Source: Geomonas silvestris | Lineage (GTDB): Bacteria; Desulfobacterota; Desulfuromonadia; Geobacterales; Geobacteraceae | Assembly (NCBI RefSeq): GCF_014193515.1 | Contig: NZ_BLXX01000010.1 | Location: 1-64,000, forward strand | DNA length: 64,000 nucleotides | Direction of reading: 5' to 3' | Shown: in pieces, positions 26,206 to 34,980 of the stretch | Layout of the letters: each line of letters starts with the position of its first letter | How positions within the stretch are numbered: the stretch's first letter is position 1 | Position numbers and translations under genes: made by a program | The notes under the pieces: generated by a model | The model's database searches: none | What the model saw: the letters and a program-made list of their open reading frames with translations, nothing else | What the model was told of the DNA's origin: nothing

Positions 26206-27516
26206 TTGACGAATTCTAGGATCTTGACATTCCTGATGGTGTCTGCGCTGCTCTCGTGTCTGGCATCCGGTGCGAAGGAAGCCCGGGCATTTCATTCGGG
26301 CGGCGTCGGTGAGTGCGAGGGGTGCCACTCCATGCACAACTCCCAATCCGGCTTTCCTGCAGGGGGAGGCGGTGCCTACCTGCTCAAGGGAGGGGACGCC
26401 AGCTCCACCTGTCTCACCTGCCACCAGGTAGCTGGGGACACCGGCCCTGCCAGCTACCACATCAGTACGCCGAACGGGGAGATGCCGTTTGGTACTCCTC
26501 CGAAACAGCTTTCCCCCGGCGGGGACTTCGGCTGGCTCAAAAAGACCTACACCTGGTATGCCGACGTGGTTTCTCCCATGTCCACCAGCGCCGGCGACCG
26601 CCACGGCCACAACGTCAATGCACAAGATTTCGGGTTCCAGCAGGACGGCAAGAACCTGACCGCACCGGGTGGCGCCTACCCGTCCAGCGCGCTCTCCTGC
26701 ACGAGCTGCCACGATCCCCACGGCACCTACCGCAGAAATCAGGACGGCACCATCTCCACCTCGGGCAAGCCGATCAAGGAGTCGGGCTCCTACGAGACCA
26801 GTTCCGCACCCGACGCGGAGACCTCGGTCGGCAGCTACCGGATGCTGGCCGGGACCGGATACGTCCAGCCGGGGATGACCGGCGGCCTGGCATTCAGCTA
26901 CGCCCCCCCCAACGCCGTGGCGCCCAGCACCTACAACCGCTCGGAGGCCACCAGCGTCACCCGGGTCGCCTACGGTTCCGGTTTCTCCGACTGGTGCCGC
27001 AACTGCCATACCAACATCCACAACGGGACCTATTCCTTCAGCCATCCGGCAGCGGGGTTTGCCTCGGGCGCGACGACGGGGAACCTCGACGCGACGATGA
27101 TCAACTACTACGACCAGTACATAAAGACGGGCGATCTCTCCGGGACCGCCGCCAACGCCTACTTCTCGCTGGTCCCCTTCGAGGTCGGATCCCAGAACTA
27201 CGGCATCCTCAAGTCGATCGTGACCACTACCCCGACCAAGGGGCCCGATCTGGCCGACGGCACCCCAGCGGTCATGTGCCTCTCCTGCCACCGCGCCCAT
27301 GCGAGCGGCTGGGACTACGGCATGAGGTGGAACACCAAGACCAGCCAGATCACCTCCAACGGGAAATACTCCCAGGAGACTCTCCTGTATCAACCCTTCG
27401 GACAGGGAAGAACCGAGGCCGAGGCCCTGCAGGCGTACTACCAGACCCCGGCGGTCAAGTTCGACCCCAACCAGCAGGGGCTCTGCTACAAGTGCCATGC
27501 GACCCTCCCCCAGTAA
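26206..27516 (+). CDS. omcT: OmcT-like (OmcS family) hexaheme cytochrome
   Basis: Six CXXCH sites in the OmcS order: CEGCH, CLTCH, CTSCH, CRNCH, CLSCH, CYKCH. After signal cleavage (ARA) the mature protein starts FHSGGVGECEGCHSMHN. It lacks the CHAKD tail (it ends CHATLPQ), and its loops around hemes 4-6 differ from the two OmcS-like copies, so it matches the downstream paralogue OmcT better. An ATG at 26197 is in frame, but GAGGA abuts it; the same site is nine bases from TTG at 26206, which I take as the start. Two residues of the signal peptide depend on this choice. Codon bias is weaker than in the OmcS-like gene, suggesting lower expression. Confidence 0.92.
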   Translation: MTNSRILTFLMVSALLSCLASGAKEARAFHSGGVGECEGCHSMHNSQSGFPAGGGGAYLLKGGDASSTCLTCHQVAGDTGPASYHISTPNGEMPFGTPPKQLSPGGDFGWLKKTYTWYADVVSPMSTSAGDRHGHNVNAQDFGFQQDGKNLTAPGGAYPSSALSCTSCHDPHGTYRRNQDGTISTSGKPIKESGSYETSSAPDAETSVGSYRMLAGTGYVQPGMTGGLAFSYAPPNAVAPSTYNRSEATSVTRVAYGSGFSDWCRNCHTNIHNGTYSFSHPAAGFASGATTGNLDATMINYYDQYIKTGDLSGTAANAYFSLVPFEVGSQNYGILKSIVTTTPTKGPDLADGTPAVMCLSCHRAHASGWDYGMRWNTKTSQITSNGKYSQETLLYQPFGQGRTEAEALQAYYQTPAVKFDPNQQGLCYKCHATLPQ

Positions 27517-27531
27517 CGTGAAAGGCGTGCC

Positions 27532-28935
27532 ATGCGGTTGAACCTTTTTCTAGTGCTCGTCATCGTCGCGCTCTGTACCGGCTGCCAAGCCTCGCGCGTC
27601 GTCGTGAAGCAGCCGTTGAACAGCGACGGGGAGGTCTACCTCTACCTGCAGCCGTTGCCGCAGGAAGCGGGGAAGCTGCGCTTCGAGCTGGCAGCGGTCT
27701 CGGCTTTGCGCAACGACGGGGTCGAAGTGCCGCTCACGCTGGTTCGGGCCCCCTACAGCGGCAGCGGCCCCCAGCGCCAGGTGCTGGTCGCCAGCGGCGT
27801 GCTTGCGCCGGGGCGCTACCGCGGGATCTACTTCAAGGCGAAAAACGCCTTCCTGCAGCAGCAGGAGGGGGAGGCCGCACTGCCCGTGGCCGGCAACCAG
27901 GAACTCGCCGAGCTCCCCTTCGACGTGGTCCGGCAAAAGGCGCGGGTCCTGTCGCTCTCCTTCAAGTTCGCCGAATCTCTGGGCGCGAAGGGCGCGTTTC
28001 GCCCCGTGTTCTCCCTCTTCTTCCCGGAAAGGCCCCCGGTCAACCTGACCGGCTACGCGACCAACTTCGCCTCCAACAGCGTGACCGTGTTCGACAAGAG
28101 GTCGGGCGAGGTCCGGCACGTGGTCCCGACCGGGCAGGGGCCCAGGGCCGTCCTGTTCGACCGCAGCCGCCTGCTTGCCTATGTGGTCGTCTCCGGCGAG
28201 AACGTGGTCGAGGTCGTCGACATCTCCTCGCACGAGCTCATCAGGAAGATACGGCTTAACAACGGCGATGCACCGAGCGAGGCGGTCCTCACCCCCGACG
28301 CCAAGACGCTGCTGGTCGCCAACACCGGGTCCAACTCGGTGAGCATCATCGACCCGACCTCGAACTTCGAGACCACCCGGCTCAACGTCGGCAACATGCC
28401 GCGCTCGATCATCCTCGATCCCGCCGGCAGAAAAGCCTACGTGTTCAACACCTTCTCCAACAACATAACGGTCATCGACGTCATAAGCCGCAGTGTGGCC
28501 GCCACCCTGAACACCGAGGCGAGCCCGGTGCGGGGCGATTTCAACCGGCGCGGTGACAAGCTCTACGTCTTTTGCCAGTGGTCCCCGTACGTTTTCATCT
28601 ACGACACCACCTCCTATGCCATCACCAAAAGGCTCTACGCAGGGATGGGGATCAGCGCCATCAAGGTGGACGGCGTGACGGACCGGCTCTACGTGGCCAA
28701 GACCGGCAGCCGGCTGGTCGACATCTACGACCCGTTTTCCCCCATCCCGATGGACTCGCTCGAGGTGGCCGGCTGGCCCGGCTATTTCCTGATCGACGCC
28801 GAGGAGAACAACCTGCTGATGGTACTGCCAGAGCAAAACGCCGTGCAGAGCGTGAACCTCGTGAGTAAAAAGGGTCGTTTCCTCTTCGATACGGGATCTG
28901 CCCCCTTCTGGTCAACCATCATGGGCGAGAGGTAG
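27532..28935 (+). CDS. YVTN beta-propeller protein, probable lipoprotein
   Basis: 467 residues. The N-terminus MRLNLFLVLVIVALCTGC resembles a lipoprotein signal, although Leu is at -4 rather than -3 of the cysteine. Residues 25-175 are an unassigned beta-rich domain. Residues 180-460 are YVTN-type repeats (NSVTVFDKRSGEV, NVVEVVDISSHEL, NSVSIIDPTSNFE, NNITVIDVISRSV), enough for a seven-bladed propeller. The ATG has AAAGG six bases upstream and lies 15 bases after the OmcT-like gene, with the barrel gene starting 8 bases after its stop. Surface or outer-membrane anchoring next to a filament cytochrome suggests docking or assembly; this is inference. Confidence 0.88.
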   Translation: MRLNLFLVLVIVALCTGCQASRVVVKQPLNSDGEVYLYLQPLPQEAGKLRFELAAVSALRNDGVEVPLTLVRAPYSGSGPQRQVLVASGVLAPGRYRGIYFKAKNAFLQQQEGEAALPVAGNQELAELPFDVVRQKARVLSLSFKFAESLGAKGAFRPVFSLFFPERPPVNLTGYATNFASNSVTVFDKRSGEVRHVVPTGQGPRAVLFDRSRLLAYVVVSGENVVEVVDISSHELIRKIRLNNGDAPSEAVLTPDAKTLLVANTGSNSVSIIDPTSNFETTRLNVGNMPRSIILDPAGRKAYVFNTFSNNITVIDVISRSVAATLNTEASPVRGDFNRRGDKLYVFCQWSPYVFIYDTTSYAITKRLYAGMGISAIKVDGVTDRLYVAKTGSRLVDIYDPFSPIPMDSLEVAGWPGYFLIDAEENNLLMVLPEQNAVQSVNLVSKKGRFLFDTGSAPFWSTIMGER

Positions 28936-28943
28936 GACAGACC

Positions 28944-31232
28944 GTGCCTGAACGGAAACAGACATCATGCGCAGCGAAGCGCAGGCAGCTGCTGCCGATA
29001 CTCCTGCTCCCCGTGCTTTTGGCGCCCCTGTGCCCCGGCACGGCCCGGGCCGACGGGATCGGCGGCTACCTGGAGTACATCTACGGAAACTCCACTTACA
29101 ACATCAAGGACATCTCCGGGGTGGCCTCGAACACCAAGAACTCCAGTTTTCTGCAGCGCTACAACCTTGCCCTGGACAAGACGATCTACCCGATGCTGGT
29201 GTTCTCTGCGGGTGGACTCTACGAAAACACCGACGCCCACGCCACGACGGACGGGATCAGTAGCAACTCCTCTACAACCAGGTTGAGCCCCTTTGCCGAC
29301 CTGTCGCTGAAAAACAATTTCCTTTCCGGGGGGGTCGGCTACCGGAGAAGGGAAGAATCGGCAACGAGTAACGGCCTTTCGACCCCGAAACTGATCCGCA
29401 ACGAGTACACGGCGAACCTGGGCTGGCGCCCTGCGGGGCTCCCCACCTTCAGCCTTTTCTACACGAAGCGGGATTTCTACGACGAGCAGCACCTCTCCCA
29501 GGACCTGCAGTCCCAGAACTACACCTGGACCTCGACCTTCCGGGACCTCAAGGGTCTGGAGCTGAACTACAGCGGGAGCTACAGCCAGGACCAGAACAAC
29601 CTGCTCCAGTCGGAAACCACGAGCCTCACCAACTCGGGGCGCATCGCCTACTCGGGATCGTACTGGGCAAACCGGGTCATCTTCCACTCGGGTTACAGTT
29701 TCGCCCTGCAGAACTCGACTATCGCCTCCCACGGGAGCGCCGGGACCCTGTTCACCCCCCAAGTGGTGCAGAACCAGCTTTTCGCAACCACTCCCGACAA
29801 CACTGTCGTGCCGCCTACCACGGTGCTCACCGGGGCGCTGACGGCGGTGCAGAGTTTCCCCGCGTTGAACCTGGTGCTCCCCCAAAACACGGTCCCCCCG
29901 CCGGTTCTGAAGCAGAACAACGTGGGACTTTCCTTTGCGAGCCCGACCACGCTCAGTACGCTGTTTCTCTCGGTCACCTCGAAAGGCGCCGCGCCGTCGA
30001 CCAACAGTCTGAACCAACTCGCCGGCAACTTCACCTGGGAGGTGTACACCAGTACCGACGGGGTGACCTGGAACAACCGGTTGGTTCCCACGGTGACGGC
30101 GAGTCTGAACCCGTCGAATCCCGGGGGGAGCGAATCCGGCTTCCTTTTGAGCTTTCCCACGACGACTGCCCAGTATGTCAAGGTGGTGGAGACCCCGGCA
30201 CAGATCCCGATCTCAACGATCATTCCCGCCGACATCGACGCGGGGAGCATCCTTTTGAGCAGGCTGCAGTCCTTCACCCTAGTGCAGGGTAAGGCGGGGG
30301 CCTCCTTGAGCTCCTCGAACATAAGCGGCGTCCTGGACGCGAGCGCCAGGGTTATGCTGCTTGAGGCCATCAACCTTTCCTACGACTTCAGCTTCGTCAT
30401 GAGCCACAGCAAGTCGGACCAGTCCTCCCTCGCGACGACCTACCTCATGAGCAACGGGGTATCCTTTGCGAATCGGCTCAACGAGATTTTCACCACCAAC
30501 GGCCGGGTGGCGGAGGACTTCAGCATGGATGCCCAGAGTAACGTGAGGAACTCCATCTCCTACAGCGCGGGGCTCAACGCGACCCCGCTCCCCACCTTGA
30601 GCCACACCCTGGTCTACGGCGGGCGGGCGGACATCTCCAGTGCCGGTACCTCCCTCAACAACTCGGTGTACTTCAACAACTCGGCGTCCCTCTACCGGGG
30701 GCTTTCGCTGAACGTGGGGGCCGGCTACAGCACCACGAACGACGCCCAAGGGGGGGAGACCCACAGCGTCTCTTTTACCACCGGCCTGGACATGGTCCCC
30801 AACAAGGACGTCACCCTGGGGGTGAGCTACCAGGACTCTACGGCGGAACACACCGGAGGGGGACAGCCGTCGGCCACCTCCTTCATCCGCAGTGCCGCAG
30901 TATCGGCGACCTACCGCCCCTTCGCCGCCGTCTACCTGGTGGGGGGGTACAGCATCTACATGCAAAACGACCGTCCCAACGTGACGCTCATCAACTACGG
31001 CGTGAACTGGTCGCCTTTTTCCGGCGGGGACCTCCAGTTAAGCACCAACTACACCGAATCGCTCACCTCGACGGGGAACGAAAAGGTCACCACCTATGGG
31101 CCCAGCCTGCGCTGGAACATCAGGTCGGGTTCCTCGCTGGACCTGTCCTACAACAGACAAAAATCGGTAAGCGATTTCTCGGGTACCACGGACGTCAACT
31201 CGTTTTCGGCCCAACTGCGAATCGCACTCTAA
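28944..31232 (+). CDS. Outer-membrane beta-barrel protein with an inserted discoidin-like segment
   Basis: 762 residues starting GTG at 28944 (AGGA six bases upstream). The signal peptide ends at ARA (about 36). From there the sequence alternates polar and hydrophobic residues in short strands joined by Ser/Thr/Asn-rich loops, and it ends in a strand (SFSAQLRIAL), as outer-membrane barrels do. Residues about 272-449 break this pattern: the stretch FTWEVYTSTDGVTWNNR followed by AQYVKVVETP resembles F5/8-type (discoidin) galactose-binding folds. It sits between the propeller lipoprotein and two CsgG-like lipoproteins, with cytochromes on both sides. It could be a conduit sheath, an export pore or a filament anchor; sequence alone does not decide. 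Confidence 0.85.
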   Translation: MPERKQTSCAAKRRQLLPILLLPVLLAPLCPGTARADGIGGYLEYIYGNSTYNIKDISGVASNTKNSSFLQRYNLALDKTIYPMLVFSAGGLYENTDAHATTDGISSNSSTTRLSPFADLSLKNNFLSGGVGYRRREESATSNGLSTPKLIRNEYTANLGWRPAGLPTFSLFYTKRDFYDEQHLSQDLQSQNYTWTSTFRDLKGLELNYSGSYSQDQNNLLQSETTSLTNSGRIAYSGSYWANRVIFHSGYSFALQNSTIASHGSAGTLFTPQVVQNQLFATTPDNTVVPPTTVLTGALTAVQSFPALNLVLPQNTVPPPVLKQNNVGLSFASPTTLSTLFLSVTSKGAAPSTNSLNQLAGNFTWEVYTSTDGVTWNNRLVPTVTASLNPSNPGGSESGFLLSFPTTTAQYVKVVETPAQIPISTIIPADIDAGSILLSRLQSFTLVQGKAGASLSSSNISGVLDASARVMLLEAINLSYDFSFVMSHSKSDQSSLATTYLMSNGVSFANRLNEIFTTNGRVAEDFSMDAQSNVRNSISYSAGLNATPLPTLSHTLVYGGRADISSAGTSLNNSVYFNNSASLYRGLSLNVGAGYSTTNDAQGGETHSVSFTTGLDMVPNKDVTLGVSYQDSTAEHTGGGQPSATSFIRSAAVSATYRPFAAVYLVGGYSIYMQNDRPNVTLINYGVNWSPFSGGDLQLSTNYTESLTSTGNEKVTTYGPSLRWNIRSGSSLDLSYNRQKSVSDFSGTTDVNSFSAQLRIAL

Positions 31233-31247
31233 GTTTTCGGGGGAGAC

Positions 31248-31847
31248 ATGACACTACTGACACGGATAACGGGAACCTCTCGTCTCAAGTACGCACTTCT
31301 GGCGGTCGCCCTCTTGTCGTTGAACGCCTGTGCCGCCTTGGGAAAGACGGACGTGTACCGCGATTCGAACATGGACTTCGGATCGCTGCACACCGTCGCG
31401 GTGCTGCCCTTCACCAACCTGACCAAGGAACAGCAGGCCAACGACCGGGTGAGGGACGTCTTTACCTCCGAACTCATGGCAACCGGCGGCATCTACGTGG
31501 TACCGGCCGGCGAGGTCGCCCGCGGGATCGTGGCCGCAGGTGCCGGGAGCCCGAGCACCCCCACCTCGGAAGAGGCCATGAAGATCTGCAAGAACGTGAA
31601 GGCGGACGCGCTTTTCACCGGCACCCTCAGGGAGTACGGCGAGATCCGTTCCGGCACCGCTTCCGCCAATGCCATCGTCCTGAGCATCCAGCTCATGGAG
31701 GGGCAGACCGGGCGGGTGGTCTGGTCGGCGGATACCACGCAGGGGGGGATCACTCTGAAGGACCGCCTGCTGGGCGGCGGCGGCCAACCCCTGAACATCG
31801 TCACCCAAAAGGCCGTCAATGACCTCATCAAGAAGCTTTTTGAATAA
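31248..31847 (+). CDS. CsgG/GNA1162-like outer-membrane lipoprotein
   Basis: 199 residues with a lipobox LNAC (Cys near 28). The mature part begins with a strand HTVAVLPFTNLT, then SELMATGGIYVVPAGEVARGI and ADALFTGTLREYGE, ending in helix NDLIKKLFE. This order is typical of the CsgG/LpoB/GNA1162 group of periplasm-facing lipoproteins. CsgG itself is the curli secretion pore, but this protein is shorter and lacks an obvious transmembrane hairpin. The ATG has GGGGGAG close upstream, 15 bases after the barrel gene. Its stop overlaps the next gene by 29 bases, implying coupling. Confidence 0.85.
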   Translation: MTLLTRITGTSRLKYALLAVALLSLNACAALGKTDVYRDSNMDFGSLHTVAVLPFTNLTKEQQANDRVRDVFTSELMATGGIYVVPAGEVARGIVAAGAGSPSTPTSEEAMKICKNVKADALFTGTLREYGEIRSGTASANAIVLSIQLMEGQTGRVVWSADTTQGGITLKDRLLGGGGQPLNIVTQKAVNDLIKKLFE

Positions 31848-32985
31848 GCTGCGGCTGGCCCTCCTCGCGGCGCTCTGCCTGCTCTCCGGCTGCCAGCACG
31901 CTCCCACCGGAAAACCGGCGGCATCGGGTGAGCCCGTTGCCGAGATCGCGACGCTGCGGGTGGTGGTCTATCCCATCGAGAACCTAAGCGGCACCCCTGC
32001 GCCCGTCAAGGAGATCAGGCGCGCCTGGATCGCTAAGCTGAGGGGGCTCGGGCTCGAGGTGGTGACCGACGCCGAGATGGAGCGGGTCTTCGCCAAATAC
32101 CGGATCCGCTATACCGGGGGGGTGGACACCACCACGGCGCAGGCCTTCCGCAAGGAGGCGGGCGCCGATGCCATCGTGGTCAGCTCGCTGGAGATCTACG
32201 GCGACCTTCCGCCCAAGCTGAGCCTGATGTCGCGCCTGGTGAGCACCGAGGAGAAGCCGCGGGTTTTCTGGATGGACAGCGACGGGATATCGGGGGACGA
32301 CTCCCCCGGGCTGCTCGGGCTCGGGCTGGTTAGCGACTTCAAGGTCGTGCAGGAGAGGGTGCTGCAGCGCCTGGCAAACTCCCTCAGGCTCTACCTGGAG
32401 GACGACCCGCGGCAGTGCGACCGGGGCTCCCTCGAGTCCAAGTTCGCGCCCAAGACCGTCGCGAGGCCCACCCCCGCCGGCCAGGAGAAGAGGACCTCCA
32501 TCGCCGTGGTCCCCTTTTACAACGAGAGCTTCAGGAATTCCGCGGGGCAGCTTTTGCAGCTGCACTTCGTGAACCAGCTTGCCTGCCTGGCCCGGGTGGA
32601 CGTCGTGGAACCCGGCCTGGTCCGCGAGAAGATGCTCAGTATCAGGATGGTGATGCGCGAGGGGATCTCGACGCGCGACGTCGACGTCATGAGCTACATC
32701 CTCGAGTCCGACTACGTCCTTTCCGGGACCGTGTTCGATTACCAGGACCCCTTGGGAGGGAGCGGCATCCCGAAACTCGATTTCAACGCGTTACTGGCCG
32801 ACAAAATCAACCGGAAGCTGGTGTTCGCCTCGAAGAGCTACAACGAAGGTGACGACGGCGTGTACTTCTACGATGTCGGGCTTTACCGAAACGCCGACCG
32901 CATGGCCGAAAAGATGACCGGAAGAGTGGTGAGCGAAATGAGGCTTGGCGAGCGAAAAACCAAGTCGGATCGGCCTTCCAACTAG
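31819..32985 (+). CDS. Lipoprotein with two tandem CsgG-like domains
   Basis: 388 residues from ATG 31819; TTG at 31840 is an alternative that gives a cleaner signal (LNKLRLALLAALCLLSGC). The lipobox LSGC is clear. Two related halves follow: LRVVVYPIENLSG...GADAIVVSSLEIYG and TSIAVVPFYNES...SDYVLSGTVFDY, each with the strand-helix order seen in the preceding gene. It overlaps that gene by 29 bases. The pair could form a mixed outer-membrane assembly around the barrel protein. No family assignment beyond the CsgG-like fold is offered. Confidence 0.83.
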   Translation: MTSSRSFLNKLRLALLAALCLLSGCQHAPTGKPAASGEPVAEIATLRVVVYPIENLSGTPAPVKEIRRAWIAKLRGLGLEVVTDAEMERVFAKYRIRYTGGVDTTTAQAFRKEAGADAIVVSSLEIYGDLPPKLSLMSRLVSTEEKPRVFWMDSDGISGDDSPGLLGLGLVSDFKVVQERVLQRLANSLRLYLEDDPRQCDRGSLESKFAPKTVARPTPAGQEKRTSIAVVPFYNESFRNSAGQLLQLHFVNQLACLARVDVVEPGLVREKMLSIRMVMREGISTRDVDVMSYILESDYVLSGTVFDYQDPLGGSGIPKLDFNALLADKINRKLVFASKSYNEGDDGVYFYDVGLYRNADRMAEKMTGRVVSEMRLGERKTKSDRPSN

Positions 32986-33114
32986 CCTGTCTGCCCCCCT
33001 AATCTAAAAAAAGTTTACAGTTGCAATTTGCCTTTAATTTACATAAGGTGTGGGCGTTTTTGACCGGTTTTCGGTAGCCTAGATTTCAACCTATCAGCAA
33101 AAAAGAGAGGTCCA
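32986..33114 (+). promoter_or_regulatory. AT-rich upstream region of the SurA-like gene
   Basis: 129 bases. TTTACA near 33014 and TTGCAA near 33021 are possible -35 elements ahead of TA-rich sequence (TAATTTACATAAGG), but no pair has ideal spacing. Low-confidence promoter for the SurA-like and cytochrome genes. Confidence 0.35.
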
Positions 33115-34917
33115 ATGAAAAGCAAAGGTTTGACGTCGTGGAAAATAGCAATGGCAGCCGTCCTCTTACTGCTGGCTGCACATCCGGGTTTTACCGCTGA
33201 ACAGACCGCGGCCCCTGCTCCGGCCCCTGCCCAGACCCCTGCCGCCGCGCCTGCTGCCGACGCGCCGGCTGCCGCACCTACCGCTGCTCCGGCCGCTGCC
33301 TCCGATGGCGTCGCGCTGCACCTGAGAGTACCCTTTTACTCCCCGCTGTTCACCGACGTCCCCTTGGCCGCGGTGAACGACGAAAAAATCACCCTGGAAG
33401 ACCTGCAAAAGGCCCTTATGTCGGTGCACGAGAAGATGACCGAGGAGAAGGCGACCAACGCCAAGAAGAACTTCCTCGACGCCCTGCAGCGGCTCATCAA
33501 CGTAAAACTCGTGGTCATGGAAGCCAAGAGCATGGAACTCGACAAGTTGCCGGAGGTGGCGAGCGACCTGGAAAACTTCTCCGCGGCCCAGCTTAGGCAG
33601 ACGCTCTTCCTCGAGCGCGTGAAGGACCTGAAGCCCGACGAGAAGGAAGTGGAAAAGCTCTACCGGAGCAAGATCCGCGAGTGGAAGCTTAAGACCCTCC
33701 GCTTCGAGAAGGAGGCCGAGGCCAAGAAGTTCCGCAAGGAGATCGCCGAAGGGAAGGACTTCCTGACGCTGCGCGAGAAGCTCCTCGCCGACTACAAGGC
33801 GGACACCCTGGGGAGGAACGAGAACGACTTCGTCAACTCCGACGGACTGGGACCCGAACTCACCGCAGCGCTCGAGAACGTGAAGCCCGGCACGGTGAGC
33901 CCGGTCATCTCCGGCATCAACGGCTTCATCGTGGTGAAGGTGGAAGACGTAAAGTCCGTGGAGAGTCCGGAAGCACGGGCCAAGGCGCAGGCGACGCTCC
34001 TGAGCCAGATGCGTCTTAAGAGCCTGAAGGCCTACAAGGACGAGCTGCTGAAGAAGTACGGCAAAGAGAACACCAAGCTCATCAAGAGCCTCGACCTGGA
34101 AGCCCCCAAGCCCGGCATCAAGAAGCTCATGGAAGACAAGAGGGTGCTGGTGAGCATCAAGGGTGAGAAGCCGATCACCGTTGCCGACCTTGCCGACGCC
34201 ATCCAGACCAAATTCTTCCATGGGGTCGAGAACGCGATCAAAGAGCATAAATTGAACCGCGAGAAGCTGGCGACCCTGGACGAGATGACCTCGCTGCGCC
34301 TCTTCAAGAAGGAGATCGGTGTCCGGCACATCGAGAACAACGAGGAGTACAAGAAGAAGCTCGAGGATTACAAGAACACCGTCTTGTTCAGCATCTTCGT
34401 CGAGAAGGTCGTCAAGCCCGACGTCACCTACTCCATGAAGGACCTGAAGGAGTACTACGACGCCCATGCCGCCGAGTACAAGTCGGTCGAGCTTCTGCAG
34501 CTCGACGGGATCGCCTTCAAGGAGAACGAGCCCGCCCAGGCCGCCATCGACAAGCTGCGCCACGGCATGGACTTCAAGTGGCTCAAGGACAACGCCGAGA
34601 ACCAGGTGCGCAAGGACGCACCCGGCATGATGAAGTTCGACGGCGAGATGCTGCCGATCACCAGCTTCCCGCAGGACATGCAGAAGGTCCTAAACGGCGT
34701 CGTCAAGGGGGATTACAAGCTCTACCAGAGCCCGGAAGGTTACTACTACGTACTGGCGGTCGCGAACTACGTGCCGGCGCGGGTGCAGTCTCTCGAGGAA
34801 GTGAAGAACTCCATCGGCGAGCAGGTCGTCTGGCAGAACCAGAAAAAAACCGTGGAAGAGTGGTTTAAAAAGCTGAGGGACGCCTACACCGTGAAGATCT
34901 ATCTCGAGGAGCGCTAG
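33115..34917 (+). CDS. SurA/PpiC-like periplasmic folding factor with degenerate parvulin domains
   Basis: 600 residues. A signal sequence (to about 28) is followed by an Ala/Pro repeat linker (about 30-63), then a helical SurA-N-like region beginning AAVNDEKITLEDLQKAL. Two parvulin-like segments follow (about 190-285 and 445-550), each with the FVNSDGLGPEL or MKFDGEMLPI type of glycine turn. Residues usually needed for isomerase activity are not obvious, so chaperone action is as likely as catalysis. The ATG has GAGAGG four bases upstream. It stands just before the 26-heme gene, which suggests it helps fold or hold multiheme cytochromes in transit. Confidence 0.85.
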   Translation: MKSKGLTSWKIAMAAVLLLLAAHPGFTAEQTAAPAPAPAQTPAAAPAADAPAAAPTAAPAAASDGVALHLRVPFYSPLFTDVPLAAVNDEKITLEDLQKALMSVHEKMTEEKATNAKKNFLDALQRLINVKLVVMEAKSMELDKLPEVASDLENFSAAQLRQTLFLERVKDLKPDEKEVEKLYRSKIREWKLKTLRFEKEAEAKKFRKEIAEGKDFLTLREKLLADYKADTLGRNENDFVNSDGLGPELTAALENVKPGTVSPVISGINGFIVVKVEDVKSVESPEARAKAQATLLSQMRLKSLKAYKDELLKKYGKENTKLIKSLDLEAPKPGIKKLMEDKRVLVSIKGEKPITVADLADAIQTKFFHGVENAIKEHKLNREKLATLDEMTSLRLFKKEIGVRHIENNEEYKKKLEDYKNTVLFSIFVEKVVKPDVTYSMKDLKEYYDAHAAEYKSVELLQLDGIAFKENEPAQAAIDKLRHGMDFKWLKDNAENQVRKDAPGMMKFDGEMLPITSFPQDMQKVLNGVVKGDYKLYQSPEGYYYVLAVANYVPARVQSLEEVKNSIGEQVVWQNQKKTVEEWFKKLRDAYTVKIYLEER

Positions 34918-34980
34918 ATTTCCGTGCCGCGAGTAGTTCAGGCAAACGTTCTTAGTCGTTAAAATGAATGAGGGGACTGT

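Noticed and set aside
32986-33114. Firm promoter call before the SurA-like gene
   Set aside because: Several partial -35 and -10 elements exist but none with good spacing; kept only as a low-confidence region.
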